64,000 nt of DNA from Cypionkella sp. (GTDB lineage Bacteria > Pseudomonadota > Alphaproteobacteria > Rhodobacterales > Rhodobacteraceae): NCBI RefSeq assembly GCF_028290025.1, contig NZ_JAQGKQ010000050.1:54424-118423 (forward strand). The letters are read 5' to 3'. A program made the translations under genes and the position numbers. Every line of letters starts with the position of its first letter. Within the stretch, counting starts at the first letter, position 1. Shown one piece after another: positions 17,359-25,734 of this stretch. The notes beneath the pieces were generated by a model. That model did not search any database. It was given only the letters and a program-made list of their open reading frames with translations, and was not told where the DNA came from.

Positions 17359-17985
17359 ATGGATACTGGTCAAACATCAGAACGCGGTTGGCGTGGCACG
17401 CCGGAATTATGGCTGGACGCGGCCTATGATCTGTTGGTTGAAGGCGGGGTGGAGGCGGTTAAGGTGATGCCGCTGGCCGCTAAACTCGGGCTATCACGGA
17501 CCAGTTTCTATTGGCATTTCGCCGATCGTGAGGCGCTGTTGGCGGGGCTGATCGCGCGGTGGCAAAGTCAGAACACAGCCAATCTGATTGCGCGGACCCA
17601 AGCGCCAGCGGCGACGATTGCCGAGGCGATGCTGAACGTGAACGATTGTTGGATCACGCCCGCGCTGTTTGACAGCAGGATGGAGTTTGCAATTCGCACC
17701 TGGGCGCTGACGGATGCGGCCTTGGCCGAAGTGTTGCGGGCGGCGGATCTGGCGCGCGTTAAGGCTCTAACTGGCATGTTCGAGACGTTTTCTTATCCGG
17801 CGCTGGAGGCTCGGGTGCGGGCGCAAACAGTGTATTTGACGCAAGTTGGGTATATATCAATGCGGACAGAGGAGCCGATGGAATATCGGCTGCATAGTAT
17901 CCCGGATTATGTTTTGATTTTCACCGGCATAGCCCCGACGGCAATAGAGTTGGCAGCGTTTCGCGCCCGACATCGCGCGGTTTAG
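17359..17985 (+). CDS. TetR/AcrR family transcriptional regulator
   Basis: The 208-residue protein has an N-terminal TetR helix-turn-helix: WLDAAYDLLVEGGVEAVKV, then LAAKLGLSRTSFYWHFADREALL at about residues 36-58. The C-terminal domain is generic. It is divergent from the DgcA-like gene and probably represses it. Its last four bases overlap the convergent aldolase gene. Confidence 0.88.
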   Translation: MDTGQTSERGWRGTPELWLDAAYDLLVEGGVEAVKVMPLAAKLGLSRTSFYWHFADREALLAGLIARWQSQNTANLIARTQAPAATIAEAMLNVNDCWITPALFDSRMEFAIRTWALTDAALAEVLRAADLARVKALTGMFETFSYPALEARVRAQTVYLTQVGYISMRTEEPMEYRLHSIPDYVLIFTGIAPTAIELAAFRARHRAV

Positions 17986-18746
17986 CTGCGCGCCTCTGCC
18001 AACAGGGCGTTTGCGGCATTCAGTAGAAGTGGGATGTCGCCGCCAATGCCGAGGAAGGTCACGCCCATGTCGCGATAATGTTTGGCGCGCGCGAGATCGA
18101 AGGTCAGGATACCTGCCGCTTTGCCACTGGCAATGATTTGGCGCATTGCATCGTCGATGGCGGCTTGTACTTCGGGCGCTTCGGTGTTGCCGGGGAAGCC
18201 CATATCGGCGGCGAGGTCTGAGGGGCCGATGAAAATACATTCGATATTGGAGAGCGTTAGGATCGCGGGCAGCGCCGCGAGGCCAGCGCGGCTTTCGATT
18301 TGCAGGATCAGGCAGGTTTCGGCGTTAGCGGTGGATAAATAGTCACTAACACGGCCAAAATCAGCGGCCCGCGCCACGGCAGCGCCAAGACCACGCACGC
18401 CTTCGGGTGGATATTTCATCGCAAGCGCCATTTGTTTGGCGTGATCGACGCTTTCGATCATTGGCACCATCACGGTTTGGATGCCGAGGTCGAGGACTTG
18501 CTTTATCAGATGCGTCTCACCGACCGGGATACGCACGATTGTGCTGGTACGGGTCGCGATGGTCTGGGCTTGGGTTAGCATTGTGGGGATGGAATTCGGG
18601 CCATGCTCGCCATCAATGAGCAGCCAATCAAAGCCGCATCCCGAAAGCAATTCGGCAGAATACGGGCTGGCAAGGTTGAGCCAGATGCCGAATTGCGGGA
18701 TTTTCGCGGCGAGGGCGGCTCTAAGGTGGTTTATCGGCGCGGGCAT
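17982..18746 (-). CDS. HpcH/HpaI aldolase family protein
   Basis: The 254-residue protein is a class II, metal-dependent aldolase: LNLASPYSAELLSGCGFDWLLIDGEHGPN contains the catalytic-His DGEHG motif, IQTVMVPMIES holds substrate contacts, LQIESRAGLAALP a metal-binding Glu, and IGPSDLAADMGFPG the second metal ligand. Family members cleave 4-hydroxy-2-oxo acids to pyruvate and an aldehyde (as HpaI in hydroxyphenylacetate breakdown, or 2-keto-3-deoxy-L-rhamnonate aldolase). Substrate cannot be told from the context. Confidence 0.88.
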   Translation of the reverse strand: MPAPINHLRAALAAKIPQFGIWLNLASPYSAELLSGCGFDWLLIDGEHGPNSIPTMLTQAQTIATRTSTIVRIPVGETHLIKQVLDLGIQTVMVPMIESVDHAKQMALAMKYPPEGVRGLGAAVARAADFGRVSDYLSTANAETCLILQIESRAGLAALPAILTLSNIECIFIGPSDLAADMGFPGNTEAPEVQAAIDDAMRQIIASGKAAGILTFDLARAKHYRDMGVTFLGIGGDIPLLLNAANALLAEARS

Positions 18747-18884
18747 TTGGGCTCCTTTTGCAATTCGGACTGCTCAAGATTGATAGCATGGAAGAAGCGG
18801 CCAGAAAGGGCGATTGAGCCGGTTAGCCGCTAGAAATGTAACAGCCTGTTGGGTCCAATTAGCGCGCTAAAGGTGCGGAGTGCA

Positions 18885-18900
18885 TTGACCTTTGCGTCAA
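18885..18900 (+). promoter_or_regulatory. Inverted repeat upstream of the RND efflux pair
   Basis: TTGAC (18885-18889) and GTCAA (18896-18900) are inverted, and TTGACC would also serve as a -35 box. No convincing -10 at the right spacing was found. It may be a regulator site for the efflux operon. Confidence 0.3.
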
Positions 18901-18982
18901 AGACATAAATCCTATTCAATCGAAACAGATAAGTGGAATGTGCGCCTTGGTGCGGCGTTCGGGTGTAGTCAGGGTCGTATTC

Positions 18983-20119
18983 ATGTCATTTTTCACTGCT
19001 CATCGCGTCACTGCTATTGTTGTGCTGGTCGCCGCCGCTGCTTGGGTGGCAACGGGCGAGTTTTCGGCTGTGGGTAGCGAAGAAGCAAAACCCGACGCTG
19101 ACGTAGCGGGTCAAAGCGCCGAGGCGGCCGAGGCGCCTGAGGCTGCGGTGCCAGTGCAACGGACGGTGGCGGCGGTGGTCCCGACATTCATTGATTATGC
19201 GCGCGAAATCCGCGTTTCAGGGGCAACGGAAGCCGATAAGCAGGCGGTGCTGGCGGCGCGTGCGGCGGGGATCGTGCATGAGTTGGGTGTGAAGCAGGGC
19301 GGTGAGATTGCGGCCGATGCCCTGGTCGTGCGGCTGGAAGGCTCGGAAGTTTTGGCAGGGGTCGAGACGGCGCAGGCGGCGCTGGAGCAAGCGACCGAAG
19401 AATTGCGGATCGGGCAAACTCTGTATGACAGGGGCAGCTTACCCGAGTTGGAGTTGATCTCACGCCGGGCGCGGAAGGCTGCGGCGGAGGCTGCGCTGTC
19501 GGAGGCCAGAGCCGCCGAGGATCGTCTGCTTTTGAAAGCGCCGTTTGCGGGGACTGTGGATACGGTCGATGTGGAAGTGGGCGAATGGGTACAGGCAGGC
19601 GCGGCGATTGCAACAATTCTGGCGCTGGACCCGATTGTAGTGAAAGCCGAAGTGAGCGAGCGCGACGTAGCGTTCGTGTCGATCGGCTCGAAGGCCAAGG
19701 TGCGGCTGGTTGATGGGGCAGAACTGGAAGGCGCCGTGCGGCATGTGTCGGCGCAAGCTTCCGCCGCGACGCGGACGTTTGAGGTGGAGGTGGCGCTGCC
19801 CAATGCCGATCACGCAATCCCTGCGGGCATGACGGCAGAGGTGCGGCTATACACGGCTCCGGTGCCCGCTGTGCTGGTGCCTCGGTCAATTATTACCATT
19901 AACGAGGATGGCGTGATTGGTCTGCGGGTGGTTGGGGCTGACAGCAAAGCCGAGTTTGCGCCGGTGACGGTGATTGACGATGGCGAGGCGGGCATGGTGG
20001 TGACGGGCGTGCCGAAGGACAAAAAGGTGATCGTCGCGGGGCAGGATCTGGTGACGGATGGCGATGTGGTGACGGTGTCGGAATTGACTCCGGCACAAGC
20101 GGCTGAGGCGATGAAATGA
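18983..20119 (+). CDS. RND efflux periplasmic adaptor (HlyD/MFP family)
   Basis: The 378-residue protein has an N-terminal hydrophobic anchor (HRVTAIVVLVAAAAWVATG), an Ala/Glu-rich linker, a lipoyl half (AAGIVHELGVKQGGEIAADA), a short coiled-coil hairpin (residues about 135-180), the second lipoyl half (LKAPFAGTVDTVDVEVGEWV) and a beta-barrel domain. It links the inner-membrane pump to an outer-membrane channel. The ATG at 18983 begins the anchor. The stop overlaps the pump gene start by ATGA. No outer-membrane TolC-type gene is nearby. Confidence 0.9.
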   Translation: MSFFTAHRVTAIVVLVAAAAWVATGEFSAVGSEEAKPDADVAGQSAEAAEAPEAAVPVQRTVAAVVPTFIDYAREIRVSGATEADKQAVLAARAAGIVHELGVKQGGEIAADALVVRLEGSEVLAGVETAQAALEQATEELRIGQTLYDRGSLPELELISRRARKAAAEAALSEARAAEDRLLLKAPFAGTVDTVDVEVGEWVQAGAAIATILALDPIVVKAEVSERDVAFVSIGSKAKVRLVDGAELEGAVRHVSAQASAATRTFEVEVALPNADHAIPAGMTAEVRLYTAPVPAVLVPRSIITINEDGVIGLRVVGADSKAEFAPVTVIDDGEAGMVVTGVPKDKKVIVAGQDLVTDGDVVTVSELTPAQAAEAMK

Positions 20120-23100
20120 AGCTGGTAGAACTTGCTATCCGCAATGCGCGGCTGACGATTTCGGTGCTGGTGTTCCTGATTTTGTCGGGGGCGCTGGCGT
20201 ATTACACCATCCCGAAAGAAGCCGAGCCGGATGTGCAAATTCCGATCATCTATGTGTCGATGACGCTGGACGGGATTTCGCCGGAAGACAGTGAACGGCT
20301 GTTGCTGCGGCCGATGGAAACCGCGCTGAAGTCGATCCAAGGTATCAAGAAGATGACCGCGACCGCGTATCAGGGTGGCGGCAATGTGTTGTTGGAGTTT
20401 CAGGCCGGGGCGAACCTCGCCAAAGCGAAGTCGGATGTGAAAGATAAGGTTGACGATGCGCGGCCCGATCTGCCTGCCGAGGTGGATGAGCCGACGGTGA
20501 ACGAGGTTAACCTGTCGGAGTTTCCGGTGCTGGTGGTGACCTTGTCGGGCGATGTGCCGGAACGCACGCTGAACGCCACGGCGCGGGCGTTGCGCGACCG
20601 GATTGAGGATATTCCGGGTGTGCTCGACGCCGCGTTGCAGGGTGTGCGCGAGGATGTGGTTGAGATCGTGATTGATCCGGCCAAGCTGTCATCCTACGGG
20701 CTGCGGCCCGATACTATGATTGCGGGCTTTTACGCCAATAATCGGCTGATAGCGGCGGGATCTTTGGAGGGGGCTGAGGGGCGTTACGCCATCAAAGTGC
20801 CGTCGCTGATTGAGACGGTGCAGGATTTGGCCGGAGTGCCGGTGGTAGCTGAGGGCAATGCGATTGTGCGGGTCAGCGATCTGGCGGAAATCCGGCCGGC
20901 GCTGAAAGATCCGACGACGATCACCCGGTTGGACGGCAAGGCTGCGGTGGCGATCGAGGTTTCAAAGCGGATCGGCTCGAACTTGATTGATACGGTGGAT
21001 ACGGTGAAGGCTGTCACCGCCGAGTTGCAAAAGCAGATGCCGCCGGGGGTGGTGGTGTCGTTTTCTCAGGATAAATCGACGACGATCCGGCAGTTGTTAA
21101 GCGATCTGCAAAACTCGGTGCTGACGGCGGTGGTGCTGGTGTTCATCGTGATTTTGTATGCGCTGTCGGTGCGGTCGTCGATTTTGATCGGCTTGGCTAT
21201 CCCGTCGTCGTTCCTGATGGGGATTTTGGGGCTGTCTTTGGCGGGGCTGACGGTGAACCTTGTGGTGCTGTTCAGTCTGATCCTCGCGGTGGGGATGCTG
21301 GTGGATGATGCCATCATCGTGGTGGAATATGCCGAGCGCCGGATGGGTGAGGGCATGGACAAGCGCGATGCGTTTGCCGAAGCCAGCCATAAGATGTCTG
21401 GGCCGGTGATAGCCTCCACCCTGACGCGGATTGCTGCGTTCTCACCCTTGCTGTTCTGGCCGGGAATTGTCGGCGAGTTTATGAAATACATGCCGATCAC
21501 GCTGATCGCGACGCTTTCGGCTTCAATGCTTTATGCGCTGATCTTCGTGCCGACTTTGGGCGCGATTATCGCCAAACCGTTCCCGCATCCGCCGCAGCAT
21601 AAGGATGGCGCGTATATGTGGGTGGTGGGCAAGGCTATTCGGCATCCGTTTGTCGTGCTGAGCATTGCCATCGCAACGCTGGTGGCGGTGCCTTACACCT
21701 ATACGCATATGGGCAAGGGCGTGGAGTTTTTTCCGAATGTCGAGCCGGATTATGGGCTGCTGTATGTGAAGGCGCGCGGCAATCTGTCGATTGATGAGAT
21801 GGACGTGCTGACCCGGCAGGCCGAGGCGCGGATACTCGGCTGGCCGGGGCTGAAGACGGTTTACACGCGGGTGGGTGCTCCAGGTCAGGGGGCGAGCGAG
21901 GCTCCACCAGATACGATTGGCACCATTCAGTATGAGTTTGTCGATTGGCGTGAACGCAAGCCAGCGAATGACATTCTGGCTGATCTGCGGGTGGCGATGC
22001 AGGGCATTCCCGGCGTGGATATTGAAGTGTCCGTGCCCGCAGCGGGGCCGCCGACGGGCAAGGCCATTCAGATTGAGCTGTGGGCGGACGATCCGGCGGG
22101 GCTGAACGATGCGGCGCGCGCGATTGCGGAAAAGCTGAAGACTATCCCGAACGTGATCGACGTGGCGAACGGTCTGCCGCTGCCGGGTGTGGATTGGGAA
22201 CTGATGGTAGATCGGGGCGAGGCGGCGCGTTATGGCGCTTCGCCTGCGGCGGTGGGCGCGGTGGTTCAGATGGTGACGTCTGGGCTGAAGCTGTCAGAGT
22301 TCAGACCGGCGGGCTCGGATGATCCGGTGGATATCGTGCTGCGTTTGCCGCCCGAACAGCGCACGATATCTGCGCTGGATCAGTTGCGGATTGAGACGCC
22401 GGATGGCCCGGTGCCGATTTCTAACTTCGTGACGCGCAGTGCGGCGGCGACGACTGGCACACTGACCCGATTGGGTGGCGCGCGAACGATTACGGTGCAG
22501 GCGGGGATTGCCGCCAGCGCGAATGTGCAGCCGGATTTGGTGCGCCAACAGGTGCAGGCGATGCTCGAAAAAACCTTTGCCGAGGCTGGTTATGCCAAAG
22601 CGGGGATACGCTGGAATATGGCGGGCGAGGATCAAGAGCAGGCCGAAGCTGGGGCGTTTCTGGGCAAAGCGTTTGGGGCGGCGATCTTCCTGATTTTCGT
22701 GGTGCTGTTGGCGCAGTTCAACAAGTTCATCTCGGTTGGCTTGGTGCTGTCGGCGGTGATCATGTCAACCATTGGGGTGTTTTTGGGCCTGATGATCATG
22801 GGTCAGCCGTTTGGCGTGGTGATGACAGGCATCGGCGTGATCGCCTTGGCGGGGGTGGTGGTGAACAACAACATCGTGTTGATCGCGACCTATGACCAGT
22901 TGCGCGATGAGGGCATGGATAAGATTGAGGCGGTGCTGGAAACCTGTCGCGAGCGGGCGCGTCCGGTGGTGCTAACCGCGCTGACGGCGATTTTCGGGGT
23001 GTTTCCGATTGCCTTCGGGTTGAACCTTGAACTGCTCAGCCACGAGACGACGATTGGTGCGCCTTCGACACAATGGTGGATTTCGCTGTCGTCGGCGATT

Positions 23101-23238
23101 GTCTACGGGCTGGCGTTCGCAACGATTCTGACGCTGATCGTGACGCCGTCGATGCTGATGCTGGTGAGCCGGTCCAATCGCAGCCTGCGTGAGGGTCGGC
23201 GGTGGTTCTGGAAGAAGCGGCTCTCTGCTGCCGAATAA
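20116..23238 (+). CDS. RND-family efflux pump, inner-membrane permease (AcrB/HAE1-like)
   Basis: The 1040-residue protein has the RND plan: TM1 near residues 12-30, a first large periplasmic loop, TM2-6 around 335-480, a second loop, and TM8-12 near 860-1020. The proton-relay pair DD is in GMLVDDAIIVVEYAE in TM4. LGIMG-like ILGLSLAGLTVNLVVLFSL fits the HAE family. It would expel drugs or other amphiphiles using the proton gradient. It is coupled to the adaptor gene by a four-base overlap. Confidence 0.93.
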   Translation: MKLVELAIRNARLTISVLVFLILSGALAYYTIPKEAEPDVQIPIIYVSMTLDGISPEDSERLLLRPMETALKSIQGIKKMTATAYQGGGNVLLEFQAGANLAKAKSDVKDKVDDARPDLPAEVDEPTVNEVNLSEFPVLVVTLSGDVPERTLNATARALRDRIEDIPGVLDAALQGVREDVVEIVIDPAKLSSYGLRPDTMIAGFYANNRLIAAGSLEGAEGRYAIKVPSLIETVQDLAGVPVVAEGNAIVRVSDLAEIRPALKDPTTITRLDGKAAVAIEVSKRIGSNLIDTVDTVKAVTAELQKQMPPGVVVSFSQDKSTTIRQLLSDLQNSVLTAVVLVFIVILYALSVRSSILIGLAIPSSFLMGILGLSLAGLTVNLVVLFSLILAVGMLVDDAIIVVEYAERRMGEGMDKRDAFAEASHKMSGPVIASTLTRIAAFSPLLFWPGIVGEFMKYMPITLIATLSASMLYALIFVPTLGAIIAKPFPHPPQHKDGAYMWVVGKAIRHPFVVLSIAIATLVAVPYTYTHMGKGVEFFPNVEPDYGLLYVKARGNLSIDEMDVLTRQAEARILGWPGLKTVYTRVGAPGQGASEAPPDTIGTIQYEFVDWRERKPANDILADLRVAMQGIPGVDIEVSVPAAGPPTGKAIQIELWADDPAGLNDAARAIAEKLKTIPNVIDVANGLPLPGVDWELMVDRGEAARYGASPAAVGAVVQMVTSGLKLSEFRPAGSDDPVDIVLRLPPEQRTISALDQLRIETPDGPVPISNFVTRSAAATTGTLTRLGGARTITVQAGIAASANVQPDLVRQQVQAMLEKTFAEAGYAKAGIRWNMAGEDQEQAEAGAFLGKAFGAAIFLIFVVLLAQFNKFISVGLVLSAVIMSTIGVFLGLMIMGQPFGVVMTGIGVIALAGVVVNNNIVLIATYDQLRDEGMDKIEAVLETCRERARPVVLTALTAIFGVFPIAFGLNLELLSHETTIGAPSTQWWISLSSAIVYGLAFATILTLIVTPSMLMLVSRSNRSLREGRRWFWKKRLSAAE

Positions 23239-23259
23239 TGTGCCGCGTGATCTAAATGG

Positions 23260-23290
23260 CCCGCCGCATCTTCGGAAGCGGCGGGTTTTT
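23260..23290. terminator. Bidirectional terminator between the RND pump gene and pcaF
   Basis: CCCGCCGC (23260-23267) and GCGGCGGG (23278-23285) form an eight-pair stem with a ten-base loop, followed by TTTTT on the plus strand. It lies between two convergent genes. Confidence 0.82.
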
Positions 23291-24487
23291 CTATGCCCGC
23301 TCTAGCGCAATAGCGATGCCCTGCCCTACCCCGATGCACATGGTCGCCAAGGCGCGCTGACCGGGTTGCAGTTGCAAAGCCGCCGTCCCGGTGATGCGGG
23401 CTCCAGACATGCCAAGCGGGTGGCCGAGAGCGATTGCGCCGCCGTTGGGGTTCACGCGGGGGTCATCGTCGGCAATACCAAGCGCGCGCAGGGTGGCGAG
23501 ACCCTGAGAGGCAAAGGCTTCGTTGAGTTCGATGGTGGCGAAGTCGGATTGCGTCAGGTTTAGGCGAGCCATCAGTTTTTGGCTGGCGGGGATCGGGCCA
23601 AGGCCCATGACGCGGGGGGCTACTCCGGCAGTTGCGCCACCGAGGATACGGGCGATGGGGGTGAGGCCGTGTTTGTGGGCAGCTGCGGCGGAGGCGATGA
23701 TCAGGGCGGCGGCACCATCATTGACTCCGCTCGCGTTGCCTGCGGTGACGCTGCCGCCTTTGCGGAACGGGGTGCCGAGTTTGGCGAGGGCTTCCAGCGT
23801 GGTGGCGCGGGGGTGTTCGTCTTGGGTGACTAGCAGCGGATCACCCTTGCGTTGCGGGATGCTGACTGGGGTGATTTCTTGGGCAAGACGGCCATTGGCT
23901 TGAGCGGCGCTGGCATTGGACTGAGAGCGCAGGGCGAATGCGTCTTGATCGACGCGGGAAATGTTGCAATCCGCGGCGACGTTCTCGGCGGTTTCCGGCA
24001 TGGAGTCGGTGCCGTAAGCCGCCTGCATCGCCGGGTTGATAAAACGCCAGCCGATTGTGGTGTCGTGAATTTCAGCGGCGCGAGAGAACGCGGTTTCGGC
24101 TTTGGGCATCACGAAGGGCGCGCGCGACATGGATTCGACGCCGCCTGCGATGATCAGATCAGCCTCACCCGCTTTGATCTGACGGGCAGCGAGCAGGATC
24201 GCGTCCATGCCAGACCCACACAGACGGTTGATCGTGGTGCCGGTGACGCTCTGCGGCAGGCCCGCGAGCAAAAGCGCCATGCGGGCGACGTTGCGGTTAT
24301 CCTCGCCCGCCTGATTGGCGCAACCTAGCACCACATCGTCAACGCCATCCCAATCGACATCGGGATTTCGGGCGATCAGGGCGCGTAGGGGAATTGCCGC
24401 AAGATCATCGGTGCGAATAAAGGAAAGGCTGCCACCAAAGCGCCCGATTGGGGTGCGGATATAGTCGCAGATATAGACCTCTGTCAT
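23291..24487 (-). CDS. pcaF: 3-oxoadipyl-CoA thiolase / acetyl-CoA acyltransferase
   Basis: The 398-residue thiolase has the nucleophile Cys in NRLCGSGMDA near residue 92, the His in GGAIALGHPLGMSGAR and the second Cys in ATMCIGVGQGIA. The N-terminal YICDYIRTPIGRFGGSLS...DDLAAIPL and GCANQAGEDNRNVARM are strongly PcaF/PaaJ-like, indicating cleavage of 3-oxoadipyl-CoA to succinyl-CoA and acetyl-CoA in beta-ketoadipate or phenylacetate breakdown. Other genes of these pathways are not in the window, so PcaF and PaaJ roles cannot be separated. Confidence 0.85.
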   Translation of the reverse strand: MTEVYICDYIRTPIGRFGGSLSFIRTDDLAAIPLRALIARNPDVDWDGVDDVVLGCANQAGEDNRNVARMALLLAGLPQSVTGTTINRLCGSGMDAILLAARQIKAGEADLIIAGGVESMSRAPFVMPKAETAFSRAAEIHDTTIGWRFINPAMQAAYGTDSMPETAENVAADCNISRVDQDAFALRSQSNASAAQANGRLAQEITPVSIPQRKGDPLLVTQDEHPRATTLEALAKLGTPFRKGGSVTAGNASGVNDGAAALIIASAAAAHKHGLTPIARILGGATAGVAPRVMGLGPIPASQKLMARLNLTQSDFATIELNEAFASQGLATLRALGIADDDPRVNPNGGAIALGHPLGMSGARITGTAALQLQPGQRALATMCIGVGQGIAIALERA

Positions 24488-24553
24488 GGCGGCTCCAGCA
24501 TTGGGGTTTCTTCAAGTATTAATAATTCCCGGCAATGTCGAGAGCGGCATATG

Positions 24554-24581
24554 GCGCGGGCTTGGCGATGCTTGCCCGCGC
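24554..24581 (-). terminator. GC-rich hairpin at the end of the alginate-type operon
   Basis: GCGCGGGC (24554-24561) and GCCCGCGC (24574-24581) form an eight-pair stem, eight bases beyond the algL stop. No T tract follows on the minus strand, so it may stabilise the mRNA end or work with other factors. Confidence 0.45.
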
Positions 24582-24588
24582 GAGGGGT

Positions 24589-25734
24589 TTACGGTGTGGC
24601 GGGGTCTTTTGGCGCAGGCCACAGCAGGCTTTGTTTGCCACCCAGTTTTGAGTTGCTGAGCAGTTCAAACTTCGCCGCGAAGGTGGTGAAATCCGGCTCT
24701 TGCGCCAAAGTCGCCAGCGGGGCCAGCCATGCGAACTGGAACGCGCGCTTCATCTCGGCGGGGGGGTCAAACTTCTGCGGTTTGTCGGTGATCGCCTCGA
24801 CCAGTTTCGGGTCTTCCACGGCTTTGAGGGTGAAGCGCACCACACGCAGCAGGGCATTGTCGCAAGTGGCGAGCAGATCGGGGAACGTCGGTTGCAGCAA
24901 AGCTGTGGTCGTCACCAAGGGGCCGACGGCGTGGATTTGGTAGTGCAGCGCAAGTTTGCCGCGCCACATCTCATTCGGCAAAGCGCCTTCAGGGGTGGCG
25001 GTGCACAGCACCAGTTTGACGGAATCGGCGGCCCAAGTTGTCATTACCACGTCGTTTTGCAGCAAACCGACCTGCGCTGCAGCCAAAGCGGCCCAAGCGC
25101 GCAGGTTATTCTGGCGCGATTTGGGCGGGGCTTCGGTGTCGAAAAACACCATGCTCGCCTGCATCCGCGCGGTCAGCCACGCCTCAATAGCGGGCTGGCG
25201 GGTGTCTTGGGTGGCAAGGCCGCGCACTTGGGCATAGGCCATCGCGAGGCCGCCAATACGGCTTGGCACCGAAAGCTGCGCGCCTTGGGTTTTCATATCG
25301 GCCAGCGCATCGGCTGCGGCCCATTCATGCAGGCGATCCACGACGCAATCGGCGATTTGAGTTTGCTTGGCGAGATCGGGTGGGGTCTCAGGTTTGACTT
25401 CGGCAGGTGGATCGACCGGGGCGTTCGGATCAACCTCGGGCGCGGCGGTGATTTGAAGTGCTGCGTTGGCATTTTTCACCAAGATATTGATGAAATCATC
25501 CACCGGGTTCAGTGCAGCCTCGACAGCCGCGTTGGCAGCGGCGTCAAACTCCGAGCGGTTTTTGCTGTCATCTTTGTAGCGGCTGGGGATGTCGAGCGCG
25601 GTGACTGGCGGGATCGCGTCAAAACATACGAAGGGCTTGGGCTCGTCGGCGGCAGGCTCGGCTTGCGCCAAAGCCTGTTGGCCGGAGCCGATCAGGACGA
25701 GCGCCAAGACCGTATTCCGGATGCGGGCGCTCAT
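24589..25734 (-). CDS. algL: Alginate-lyase-like protein (PL5/AlgL family)
   Basis: The 381-residue precursor has a signal peptide (cleavage near QALAQA). The alpha/alpha-barrel features NNLRAWAALAAAQVGLLQND and GALPNEMWRGKLALHYQIHAVGPLV align with AlgL (NNHSYW; GxLPxELxRxxxALxYHxYALxPL). The catalytic Tyr and nearby Arg appear kept, but the His of NNH is Leu here. In Pseudomonas AlgL removes misdelivered alginate from the periplasm. It is the last gene of the operon and overlaps the gene before it by ATGA. Activity is uncertain because of the missing His; it could be a divergent lyase or a structural homologue. Confidence 0.78.
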   Translation of the reverse strand: MSARIRNTVLALVLIGSGQQALAQAEPAADEPKPFVCFDAIPPVTALDIPSRYKDDSKNRSEFDAAANAAVEAALNPVDDFINILVKNANAALQITAAPEVDPNAPVDPPAEVKPETPPDLAKQTQIADCVVDRLHEWAAADALADMKTQGAQLSVPSRIGGLAMAYAQVRGLATQDTRQPAIEAWLTARMQASMVFFDTEAPPKSRQNNLRAWAALAAAQVGLLQNDVVMTTWAADSVKLVLCTATPEGALPNEMWRGKLALHYQIHAVGPLVTTTALLQPTFPDLLATCDNALLRVVRFTLKAVEDPKLVEAITDKPQKFDPPAEMKRAFQFAWLAPLATLAQEPDFTTFAAKFELLSNSKLGGKQSLLWPAPKDPATP

